From Pelagophyceae sp. CCMP2097 (Eukaryota > Sar > Pelagophyceae): a stretch of DNA of 21,586 nt. The notes under the pieces were generated by a model that saw nothing but the letters and a program-made list of their open reading frames with translations, was not told the origin of the DNA and made no database searches. Positions 1 through 7,250 of the stretch are shown one piece after another (positions within the stretch are counted from its first letter, which is position 1; the number at the start of each line of letters is the position of its first letter). Location of the stretch: contig MU657238.1 in NCBI GenBank assembly GCA_026770575.1, positions 35,015 through 56,600 on the forward strand, read 5' to 3'. The translations under genes and the position numbers were made by a program.

Positions 1-236
1 GGCCAATTCAGCGATTGGTGGTTGATGCGATCGCTAAAATTGGGAATGGAGGTCGAGCAGGAGCCTCATTGGAATCATCATAGAATAATTTTTTGGTCAC
101 AGGTTCGAATCTGGTCGGCCGCAAAATTCAGCGCTAGTTAAATAATTTTAATTATTTACGTTGGCATTGCAATGGGATTTGTCTGTATCCTTCTCTCGAA
201 GTCGGGTCCTCCGTGTGCCTCCGGCGCGCTCTTATA
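1..236 (+). repeat. Dispersed SINE-like repeat, copy 1 (tRNA-like head)
   Basis: This stretch recurs at 1029-1211 with the same order of blocks, so it is an interspersed repeat. The head begins GGCCAATTCAGCG and contains a box-B-like element GGTTCGAATC at 102-111, closed by GGCCGC at about 117-122 that could pair with the 5' GGCC. This resembles a degenerate tRNA with an internal pol III promoter. The body is an AT-rich block (about 137-156) followed by a tail ending GCTCTTATAAT. Compared with copy 2 it has about 19 extra bases after GGGAAT and about 10 extra bases in the tail. Its left end may continue outside the window. The SINE assignment is inferred from the tRNA-like head; no functional tRNA fold can be drawn. 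Confidence 0.55.
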
Positions 237-1012
237 ATTGAGGACCTTGCCGTTTAATCAACGTCAGTTTACGGCAAGGGCCCTTCGGGTCCTTTGATTG
301 AAGGATTACCAGGGGCAATTTTGTCTGTCCGTCCGTCTGTCCTTCTGTCCTTCTGTCCTTCTGTCTGTCCACGGGTAAATACGTGAGTTTCCACCTTTGT
401 GGAGGAAAGGGCACTACCAGCTTAGGTCGTGTTTCAAAAATATCGCTAAACAACGTTTTCGGAACGGTTATAGATTCCACATTTTCGATACAAGGATTTG
501 CAAATTCAAGCCCGTTATCATTGAAGTTCAGACTCGCTAGTTTTCGCTAGTCCGCAGGCCGAAGGTAGCTTTGGGGACCTCGTTCGTCGGGCGGGGGGCG
601 GCTCCTTTGGACCCTTAGGGCTTCATCGCTTGGGGAGGCGAGGCCCATCCGACAGAAACCTTAGGGTCCAACGGAGCCCGCGTCGTTCGCGCGGTGTGGT
701 GCCTCAAAAATGGACATATGTTCTCAAAAAGGGGAAGTCTCAAAAAAACTGGCCGAACCGCTGGCGCGCGGCGCGTTTCGCGACGGTCCCGTGCGCGCCG
801 AGTCGGATCACGACAAGCGGCGCGACGGCGAGATGCTTGCGACTCAAACCTTATCTTGCTCACAGCTCTCCTTGTCTCAATAAGAACGATTTGATTCAAA
901 CTCAGACTGTACAGTAAACACACGCCGGATGTCATTTGACGGGCTTGCGGGGGCATGAAAAATCAAGTTTTAAGATGTGTTTTCGATAGCGATATAAGCT
1001 GCTAGTGGTCAA
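237..1012. other. Interval with no recognisable gene
   Basis: I see no gene here. The reading frames present are short, mostly lack an ATG and resemble no protein family. The only clear structure is the pyrimidine-rich simple repeat at 321-370. A GC-rich stretch at about 570-840 with several CGCG runs contrasts with AT-richer flanks, but codes for nothing I can identify. Confidence 0.5.
321..370 (+). repeat. Pyrimidine microsatellite (TGTC/TTCTGTCC)
   Basis: This is a low-complexity tract of CTGTCCGT and TTCTGTCC units, with at least three near-exact TTCTGTCC copies. The strand is strongly asymmetric, with almost no A. It is a simple repeat with no sign of coding. Confidence 0.8.
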
Positions 1013-1028
1013 TTGGAAAGGGTAGCAA

Positions 1029-1211
1029 CTCGGCCGATTCAACGATTGGTGGTTAATGCGATCGCTAAAATTGGGAATCATTGGAATCATAATAGAAGAA
1101 GAAGGTGGTCACAGGTTAGTTTAAATAATTTTAATTATTTACGTGGGCATTGCAATGGGATTTGTCTGTATCCTTCGGGTCCTCCGTGTGCCTCCGGCGC
1201 GCTCTTGTAAT
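1029..1211 (+). repeat. Dispersed SINE-like repeat, copy 2
   Basis: This copy matches positions 1-236 block by block: the head from CGGCCGATTCAACGATTGGTGG, the GCGATCGCTAAAATTGGGAA segment, the AT-rich block AATAATTTTAATTATTT, and the tail through GCTCTTGTAAT. It lacks about 30 bases that in copy 1 hold the box-B-like GGTTCGAATC, so this copy has lost part of any internal promoter. Its tail ends directly against the left terminal inverted repeat of the element starting at 1213. Confidence 0.6.
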
Positions 1212-1316
1212 GCAGGGTGAATGTGAGAGTAAGATAATGGCCAAAGGCAACCCGTTGCCTTTTGGTTCTTAAAACTTAAGCGAATCGACAGTGCCTGTCG
1301 CCTTTGCCTTCTTAAA

Positions 1317-1712
1317 TTATAAGACAATCGGCCTTGGGAGCTGTCTTCCGCCGTCCTTGGGCGACAAATATGGCAATGCGGTTGCCCGTCTTGTCCAAGT
1401 GGTGCACCTTGGGGCCGTCCCGAGCTGTCGCGTCGCGACGAGCGTCGCCTCGAGGTCGTACCCGACGGCCATCGTCTCAGCGTGAACGAGCCGCTGACGG
1501 TGAAGTTCTTGAGCGCGCAAATTTGCAATCGCTTGCGAGTCCGCGCGATGCCTGGAGCGCGATCATCTGCGCGCCGTCAGCACCGCGGTGTGCCGTGGAG
1601 ACGTGCAACCCCGTCGCCGTCGCTGCGACGGTGAGCACCAGGTACCTCCGGGGTCCCAAGAAGGGTCCCCAAAAAAGGGCCCGAGAAGGGTCCCCAACAA
1701 AATGATTCATAC
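1317..1712 (-). pseudogene. Possible decayed coding fragment, unknown family
   Basis: On the minus strand, protein-like stretches follow one another in different frames without stops between them: VSTAHRGADGAQMIALQ, then LKNFTVSGSFTL, then ETMAVGYDLEATLVATRQL, then PKVHHLDKTGNRIAIFV. Read continuously they would need about three small frame changes. This could be a broken gene carried inside the repeat element. It could also be chance, because GC-rich DNA gives long open frames. No family is recognised. Confidence 0.2.
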
Positions 1713-2560
1713 CGTACTCACGCTCTTTCGCACGCGGCCGACGACTGGGGATTCTAGTTCCGAACTATGCATGGTCCAACACCGCCAGGCAAGCGCCGGG
1801 GCGTCGGCCGACCCGCGTGCTAACAGGGTTCGCGGGCGGGGTCAGGGAGGTTGCTCGACTGTTGGGTCAATGCTGGTCATAGGAAGATGCCCGATGGCGC
1901 GCGCCGCTCCTCACGGGCGATCCCCGCAGCCGAACAGGCCCATAAACGCCAAGAGGCGCGGCGCGGGCGCCGTCATCCTAGACGCCATGCCCACCTCGCG
2001 GTCGTGCCTCGCGGTCGCATGCAGTCGCCTCATCCGCACCAGGGCGATTCCAAAGGATGGCGCGGCGTGTGCCCTCGCTCCCGACGTCACGGGAGCGCCG
2101 CGTGTGCGCGCCAACGCCACCGCCGACCGCCTATTTGATTTTAGAACTTGGACGCCCTTCCGTTTCATAGGCCTTGGATGTTCCAAGGCTTGGGCTGTTC
2201 CACGCCGGCGTGGCGCGGGGATCCGACGATGCACCACGGCGGACGGCGGCGCTTTGTTGGCGCTGGACACGGCGGGGGCGTCGTCGTCTGCGGCCTAGGT
2301 GATGGAAGCATGGACACGTTGAAACTGGTGCTATGCAGGTAGGCGCTTGACAGATTGATGCTCTCGCTCCGTGGCGAGGCACTCCACCAGCTCGGATCGA
2401 CCTGCGGCAGGGAATACTCGAGGCAAGTGCAATGTACGGCGTACACATGGCGCGCCTTGGACGACGATGCATTAAGCCAAGCGCATGGGCCCTTCTTTGT
2501 GCTTCTTTGTGCTTTCGGGACTTTATATATTGACTGAAGCCTCTGCTGTTCACCTTAGAA
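1713..2560. other. GC-rich interval without recognisable gene
   Basis: Several overlapping frames on both strands are open, but none shows a family motif, a consistent ATG start or a plausible exon chain. A short imperfect repeat (AGAAGGGTCCCCAA) occurs twice just before it, at 1660-1700. I treat the interval as the interior of the TIR-bounded element. Confidence 0.4.
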
Positions 2561-2576
2561 AGCAGCCTCCCATGCA

Positions 2577-2636
2577 GATACGGGGTGCTATAACTGCGTC
2601 CAGCATTCTGGTTCCGGTTCGAATCCCCCGATATGT
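2577..2636 (+). repeat. Degenerate tRNA-like fragment
   Basis: The segment contains GGTTCGAATCC at 2616-2626, an exact match to the pol III box B consensus. It ends CCCCGATAT, which can pair with ATACGGGG at its start with one base missing. At about 60 nt it is too short for a tRNA and has no clear D or anticodon arm. It is most likely a tRNA-derived repeat remnant; a chance match is possible. Confidence 0.3.
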
Positions 2637-2828
2637 TAATTTTGCCCTTCGCCTCATGAGACATTTTTCTATTTTTTTTGTTTTCCACCACTCAACCACG
2701 CGCGCGGCGGGCGAAACGCATTTTTAAGATAACGTCGGCCCGTCAGTGCCTTTTGCCTTCTTAAAAAATAAGCGACTGGCGGCAGAGACCGCCTTTGCTT
2801 TTAGATAAAAATCCATTATCTTACTCTC

Positions 2829-2908
2829 ACATGAGGCACGAGGGTTTTAATTTATAATCCGGAAAGCGACATGAGGCATGAGGGTGTTTATTTATATCCC
2901 GGCAAGAG
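2829..2908 (+). repeat. Imperfect 40-bp tandem duplication
   Basis: Positions 2829-2868 and 2869-2908 share ACATGAGGCAYGAGGGT, an AT-rich core TTATTTATA/AATTTATAA, and CCGG(A/C)AAG. The copies are about 80 percent identical. They lie inside the 147-bp segment that appears to have inserted into the right end of the 1213-2991 element. Confidence 0.65.
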
Positions 2909-3033
2909 AAAACTGGAGAGGTGATGGCAATAAAGGTCGACATTGGGTGCAGTGTGCATCATCTCCCATGCAGATCGTCACATTCACCCTGTAAGGAAAA
3001 TTTAAGGAAGGTGAAATTATATTGGGTAATCCA

Positions 3034-3737
3034 GCGTTCTGTTTTTTTACCAAGTGGGGGGGCACAGTAGGGGCAAAATGCTCACAAGTGGGTGGGTGCC
3101 CCCTCCTAACAGGCCCCATCACGATGGGTGGTATCTGACTTCACGTGCCAGCGTCAGGGGCTTCGGTCCTGCGAGTCAATGCACCTCCCAGAGTGCGCTG
3201 GGAGGTACGCAAGCCTGCCTATCTCAGCTTCCTGCCGTGCCTGGAAAGTACTTTTCTAGAAAAACCCGTCGCCATAAAGTGGGTGGGTGGGGGGTCCTAA
3301 TTGCCCCTACTGTCCCGTTTTTACGGCCGCTGTTTCCGGCTCTCGGTCGTCGCGCGGCTGGGCGTTCTACCCAACCAGCTCCGCCTCTGGGCTCCGCCTC
3401 TGGGCTCAAACAGCGGTTGTGAATATAGGGACTGATTTAAATCTTTTGAATTCCCACTCAGAACAATTTTTACTTTCGGGAGGAGACAAGGAGCTTGAGA
3501 GACGCTCGAGAGACGCCGCGCGCCCGTCCTCGGGGGAAGCAGGGCGCGCCCGTCTGTAGGACCGTGCTCGTCATCTCCACGCTACTCCTAGGTGCGCTTA
3601 CTCGGAGCGCGGCGTCCTTTGCCCTTGGAAACCGTTCGGTCTCTGTGGCTCCTTGTTTGACTCTGCTCGTCCGCGCCCTGCTCGTCCACGACACGCGTCG
3701 CGTAAGCTCCCCCCCACTTGGTAAAAAAACAGAACGC
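3034..3737. mobile_element. Segment bounded by a 29-bp perfect inverted repeat
   Basis: Positions 3034-3062 and 3709-3737 are exact reverse complements over 29 bases, beginning GCGTTCTGTTTTTTTACC on the left. Inside, a second inverted pair (3064-3076 with 3301-3313, 13 bases) and a direct repeat AAGTGGGTGGGTG (3086-3098 and 3277-3289) add structure. Positions 3183-3206 form a perfect 9-bp stem with a 6-base loop. No transposase frame is visible. Inverted ends suggest a non-autonomous mobile element or a locally inverted duplication. No clear flanking target duplication was found. Confidence 0.4.
3183..3206 (+). other. Perfect 9-bp hairpin
   Basis: ACCTCCCAG and CTGGGAGGT pair exactly around the loop AGTGCG. 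It lies within the 3034-3737 inverted-repeat segment. No function is apparent. Confidence 0.6.
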
Positions 3738-3763
3738 AGGGTACAATTGTATACATGTAGGGC

Positions 3764-3911
3764 TGTCGCGCCGCACTCGCCTGCGAGTCCTACAATTGTA
3801 CGAATTTTTCAATTGAAATTGAAAATTGAAATTGAAAAGCGTAGCAAAGTCAGTTAAATTTGATTTCATCAAATCTGACTTATTGGGCTCGCAGGCGAGT
3901 ATGTCGCGCCG
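3764..3911. mobile_element. 128-bp MITE with 10-bp target duplication
   Basis: The core (3774-3901) has 13-bp perfect terminal inverted repeats, ACTCGCCTGCGAG at 3775-3787 and its complement at 3888-3900. It is flanked by identical 10-base direct repeats TGTCGCGCCG at 3764-3773 and 3902-3911. The interior is AT-rich, unlike its GC-rich flanks, and contains a hairpin (3847-3881) with arms AAGTCAG...CTGACTT. A 9-10 bp target duplication is typical of Mutator-like elements, so a Mutator-type MITE is the best inference. It encodes nothing. Confidence 0.7.
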
Positions 3912-3922
3912 TGGGACGGGTG

Positions 3923-5212
3923 CTACGCGGGCGTCGATGCCGAGGGCAGCGCACCGAGTCGGAGGTCGCAAAAGCGCGTCGGGGCGCCGAAAATCGTAAA
4001 AGCCGAGGCGCCGTCGCCCGCGCGCCGTCTACAACCGCAAAAGCCGACGCGCCAGAGGCCTTTGCGCGCGCCGTCGCGGCAGCGCACGGCACCAGCGTCG
4101 AACTCGCCGGGTGTGGCCTCGTGCGCGAGCGAGACGCTGCCGGAGGCGGGCCAGTCGAGGCGGCCGCGCGCGAGCTCCGCCGCGACGCCGCACTTTTCCG
4201 CGGCCGCGGCCGTTTTCGCGGCCGCCGCGGCTCCCGCGGCTTCCGCGGCTTCCTCGGCCTGCTGCGTTTCGGTCTCCCGCGCGTTGTATTTTTGCGCGTT
4301 GGTATCGCCTCGCCGTTTCAGAGTCGCGAGGCGTCCGGCGTGGAGCGCGACGAGCGCGATTTGGGCCGGGCAGCAGGCCCAATTCACGGCACCGCCGTCG
4401 ACCCAGAGCCCCGAGACGTTGTTCGCCCAAAAGAGCGTCGCCGAGACCAGGCCCGCTAAGCGCGGCGCGGCGCCGTCGCGCGATATGCAGGCCGAGAGGA
4501 CGAGCGCGTACGCGGCGTTGACCATGTAGTGCGGGTTCCGCTGCCGAAACGCGCCGACGAATGAGCCGAGGCGGAAGACGGAAGACGACAAGCGCAGCGC
4601 CGCGCCCGGCCGCGAGGAAGCGCTTTGCGAGGAGGCGTAGGAGACGGCGCACGACCCGCGGAGCAAACACGGCAGCAGCGCGGCACCGCGGCCGCGCACA
4701 AACGCCCCACGGCCGCGCACAAACGCCGCGCAGCCCGCGCCGACAAACGCCGCGCAGCCCGCGCCGAAGAGCGCGACCGCCGGCGGCCGTGGCTGCGGGC
4801 CCGGCGGCGGCCCCAAAGCCTCGCGTTCGATGAAGTCGCGCGCCGCGTGCGACCGCCGGGGCGAATCGGGCCGGCTGCGCAGACCCGGGAGGTGCATCGC
4901 CGCGAGGCTTCGCACCTCGGCCGCGGTGAACGCCGCGCACGCGAGCAGCAGCAGCATGCTGCCGGTCAGAATCAGCGGATCGAATCCGCCGCACTGCGCC
5001 GCGAATTCGAGCGTGCCGGGCGAGCTGCCAAGGCGAGGGCGCACTCCGGATGCGCGAGAGGCCCGGCGCTGGAGAGGGTCCGGTGCGGTTTGTGCGGCCA
5101 GCGCAACCTTCTTTCCCAGGATCTCCGATCTTTTTCCCGAAAGCGCGGTTCCAAAAAAAAACGAGGGCAAGACTTGAACCAGGTACAGCACTTTCCGGCT
5201 AAAATGAAACAT
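3923..5212 (-). CDS. Hypothetical Ala-rich multi-pass membrane protein
   Basis: This is an open frame of 429 codons from an ATG (5210-5212) to a stop at 3923. No family is recognised. Hydrophobic stretches suggest about five membrane segments: PLILTGSMLLLLACAAF near residue 80, AVALFGAGCAAFVGAG near 150, then NAAYALVLSACI, LVSATLFWANN and CCPAQIALVALHAG between about 230 and 300. An Ala/Glu-rich, possibly helical stretch follows (about 310-345), then a Cys/Arg-rich tail. Residues about 150-180 contain tandem GAGCAAFV and RGRGAFV units matching 24- and 21-bp DNA repeats. The first ten residues (MFHFSRKVLY) lie in one arm of the large inverted repeat and are encoded again at 6183-6212 in the other arm, so the true start may be downstream or in an unseen exon. 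In DNA this GC-rich, a long frame can also be non-coding. Confidence 0.4.
   Translation of the reverse strand: MFHFSRKVLYLVQVLPSFFFGTALSGKRSEILGKKVALAAQTAPDPLQRRASRASGVRPRLGSSPGTLEFAAQCGGFDPLILTGSMLLLLACAAFTAAEVRSLAAMHLPGLRSRPDSPRRSHAARDFIEREALGPPPGPQPRPPAVALFGAGCAAFVGAGCAAFVRGRGAFVRGRGAALLPCLLRGSCAVSYASSQSASSRPGAALRLSSSVFRLGSFVGAFRQRNPHYMVNAAYALVLSACISRDGAAPRLAGLVSATLFWANNVSGLWVDGGAVNWACCPAQIALVALHAGRLATLKRRGDTNAQKYNARETETQQAEEAAEAAGAAAAAKTAAAAEKCGVAAELARGRLDWPASGSVSLAHEATPGEFDAGAVRCRDGARKGLWRVGFCGCRRRAGDGASAFTIFGAPTRFCDLRLGALPSASTPA
4686..4768. repeat. Short tandem repeats inside a membrane-protein ORF
   Basis: Two 21-bp units (GGCCGCGCACAAACGCC core) are followed by two 24-bp units (GACAAACGCCGCGCAGCC core). 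Both lengths are multiples of three, so the surrounding minus-strand frame is kept and the protein gains repeated RGRGAFV and GAGCAAFV units. Confidence 0.65.
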
Positions 5213-6213
5213 GCCAAGTAAAAGTCCAAGTAAAGTAAAAGTAAAGTAAAAGCAAAGTAAAGTCTTTTCCCAAGTCTTTTCATGAATTCAGTGCGTGCGT
5301 GGGGGATTTTCTCAGCGCGCGCGCGGTCTCCAGAGGTCGGGAGCGGCGCGTTCGACGCGCGGCGTCGCGGGCCGCAGTCTGTACCAGAAGTTTAATGCCG
5401 TCGCGCGCGCGCGCCGCCGGCAGTGTGCGAAAGACGGCGGGAAGAGGGCCGCGGGGCGCTTGCGGCGCGCTTTGTGGGCCGCTCAAGGCGGTCCTCTTCT
5501 CGAGGCGGCGGTCCCAGGGTACGATGCGGCTCTCCCGAGCCGGCGGGGCCGCCGAGAGGCCGGCAGTTGACACTTTGGGTTGGGCCGCGAGGCCCGCGCG
5601 GCGGACGTGGGGCGAACGGAGCACGCTTTCGGTGAGGGGTCGCGCGCCGTGGTATATCCTCGACCCACCAGACGCCGCCAACATTGAAGTCGACGAAAGC
5701 GCGGAACTTGACAAGGAATGAGCCTTCAAAGTCTACCGCCGCGTTAGGTAACCCCTGTCTCTCCCGACGCCACGTTGAAGATGGCAGCCCTATGCGGTTC
5801 CATCCTCGACCGTCCACCCAGAGTGTGTGGCATATGGCTCATGCTCCGGGCCGACGAGGCCCCCGACCGAAAGGCCGCTCCGTTCTCGCGCGGGCCTCGC
5901 GGCCCAACTCAAAGTGTCAACTGCCGGCCTCTCGGCGGCCCCGCCGGCTCGGGAGAGCCGCATCGTACCCTGGGGCCGCTGCCTCGAGAAGAGGACCGCC
6001 TTGAGCGGCCCACAAAGCGCGCCGCAAGCGCGCCGCGCGTCGAACGCGCCGCTCCCGACCTCTAAAGACCGCGCGCGCGCTGAGAAAATCCCCCACGCAC
6101 GCACTGAATTCATGAAAAGACTTGGGAAAAGACTTTACTTTGCTTTTACTTTACTTTTACTTTACTTGGACTTTTACTTGGCATGTTTCATTTTAGCCGG
6201 AAAGTGCTGTACC
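5182..6213. repeat. Large inverted repeat (fold-back structure)
   Basis: The left arm (5182 to about 5640) is the reverse complement of the right arm (about 5866 to 6213). The outer about 180 bp of each arm, including the AAGTAAA-rich tract and a GAATTCAGTGCGTGCGTGGGGG block, differ at only about two positions. The left arm then has about 91 extra bases (about 5365-5455) missing from the right arm. After this, similarity resumes through the GAGGCCGGCAGTTGACACTTTG block and fades near 5640/5866. A unique centre of about 225 bp separates the arms. The structure could be a fold-back transposon or an inverted duplication. No transposase is encoded. Confidence 0.8.
5641..5865 (-). other. Unique centre of the fold-back, possible captured exon
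   Basis: The minus strand reads without stops through AAVDFEGSFLVKFRAFVDF and NVGGVWWVEDIP, more protein-like than the surrounding arms. It could be a gene fragment captured between the arms. It has no start, no splice sites I can fix and no recognised family. Confidence 0.2.
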
Positions 6214-6652
6214 AACGACAGGCAACCATCCTACCGATCGATAATTGCCAACATTTCAGATCCGAAAAGTATCGTCGATATTTGCCGGATTTGGAGGTCG
6301 AGAGGCACTTTGAAGCTATGAATTCCTTCAAAGTGCATCTAGGAACTCGTAATTTTGGTAAAATTTAACTTAATAAGTGCTGTTAAGTTCCGTTGAGGGT
6401 CCGGTTGAGGTAAAATACCCGCATACCTGCGAAATACCATCGATACTTCGTCGATATTTGCCAGGATTATCGTCAATCCTAGTTGCCGATATTTGCCGGA
6501 AGTCCCTACCCCCCCTGGAGCGCCTTGTCTTCTTCTCTGCACGCCCTGCTCGTTCTCTGCTCGTCCACGTCCTGCTCGTCCACGACACGCGTCGATACGT
6601 GAATATTCTTCCCCCTGTCGTTGGTACCTGACTTGAACCCGAGAGAACAATC
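6214..6652. other. AT-richer interval with short dispersed repeats
   Basis: No gene is seen. The element CGATATTTGCC occurs three times (6276-6286, 6452-6462, 6487-6497). An 11-bp perfect hairpin, GCACTTTGAAG with CTTCAAAGTGC, occupies 6305-6336. The 14 bases at 6209-6222 recur inverted at 6614-6627, and 6571-6594 is an exact 24-base copy of 3677-3700. The interval therefore shares sequence with both the fold-back boundary and the 3034-3737 segment and looks like nested repeat debris. Confidence 0.5.
6305..6336 (+). other. 11-bp perfect hairpin
   Basis: GCACTTTGAAG at 6305-6315 pairs with CTTCAAAGTGC at 6326-6336 around a 10-base AT-rich loop. It lies in non-coding DNA and its function is unknown. 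Confidence 0.55.
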
Positions 6653-6778
6653 ATGATGGGCTCCACGGCGGGCGCGACGCTCGCGTTCCTCTGCTCCGTC
6701 GGTTCCGTCTCGGCGGCGCGGACGGTGGCGCGCGCGCGAACCCGAAAACAGCTCGGCGCCGCCACATTCGCTCAATGA
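6653..6778 (+). CDS. Possible small ORF or first exon with a signal-like N-terminus
   Basis: This is a 41-codon frame starting ATGATGGGC and ending TGA. Its product opens MMGSTAGATLAFLCSVGSVS followed by Ala-Ala-Arg, a short hydrophobic stretch with small residues and then basic residues, like a secretory signal. It could be the first exon of a lost or unrecognised gene or a chance frame. No downstream exon can be linked to it. Confidence 0.15.
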   Translation: MMGSTAGATLAFLCSVGSVSAARTVARARTRKQLGAATFAQ

Positions 6779-6813
6779 AAAATTGCGGACATCAAGGTCA
6801 CGGTCACCGGTAG

Positions 6814-7250
6814 GCATCACGGTGGGCGCATCGCTCGTGTCCGCCCGACGACGTCGCGGCGGACTCGGTTCTCGGCCTCGCGGCAGCGCCTGGACCCGCT
6901 CGTGTCCACGCCGTCCGACGGCGTTGTGGCGGGCCCGGCACTCGGCCTTGACATACCGCGCCTGGACCCGCTCGTGCCCATGCCGCCCGACGGAATCGCG
7001 ACAGGCCCGGCGCTCGGTCTCTGCCGCGCCTGGACCCGTTCGTGTCTACGCTGCCTGACAGCGTCATGGCGGACCTGGCGCTCGGCCTCGACGAGTAGGG
7101 CCTGGATCCGCACGTGCCCTCGCCGCCCGACGGCGTCGAGACGGACCCTGTGCTCGGCCTCGACGTACACGGCCTGGATCTGCTCGTGCCCACACCGCTG
7201 ATGGCATAGCCGCGGACCCGGCGCTCGGCCTCGACGTGTAGCGCCTGAAA
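6814..7250 (+). repeat. 72-bp minisatellite, about six units
   Basis: The unit begins GCCTGGACCCGCTCGTG, continues through CCGCCCGACGGC and ends CGGCGCTCGGCCTCGAC. Unit starts at 6886, 6958, 7026, 7098, 7170 and 7241 give periods of 72, 68, 72, 72 and 71. Most units are multiples of three and would encode LDPLVxxPPDG-type repeats on the plus strand, but the 68- and 71-bp units break the frame. It is either a non-coding minisatellite or a decayed repeat-protein gene. Confidence 0.75.

Larger units (their letters stand above)
1213..2991. mobile_element. TIR-bounded element with an interrupted right end
   Basis: The 28 bases at 1213-1240 are found inverted on the right in two pieces. Positions 2813-2830 are a perfect 18-bp complement of 1223-1240, and 2978-2991 are a perfect 14-bp complement of 1213-1226. 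The pieces share the four bases TCAC, as expected if 147 bp (2831-2977) inserted into the right end with a 4-bp duplication. A hairpin lies next to each end (1241-1265 and around 2778-2795). A 30-bp segment ending CCTTCTTAAA...ATAAG occurs in direct orientation near both ends (1289-1323 and 2744-2772). No transposase is recognisable, so it would be a non-autonomous or decayed DNA element. The outer target duplication is not clear. Confidence 0.45.

Noticed and set aside
1..122. A functional tRNA gene
   Set aside because: The T-arm stem does not pair properly, the anticodon arm cannot be drawn with a normal loop, and a second divergent copy lacks the T arm altogether.
615..956. Overlapping open frames on both strands as genes
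   Set aside because: Both strands are open over the same bases, composition is Arg-rich, and nothing resembles a known domain.
3495..3857. Plus-strand frame with ISTLLLGALTRSAASFAL as a plastid-targeting presequence
   Set aside because: The SAASFAL stretch is suggestive of an ASAFAP-type motif, but no ATG lies upstream in frame and the frame runs on through the 29-bp inverted repeat into the MITE.
6814..7250. A CRISPR array
   Set aside because: Units are contiguous 72-bp tandem repeats with no conserved short repeat separated by unique spacers, and the genome is eukaryotic.
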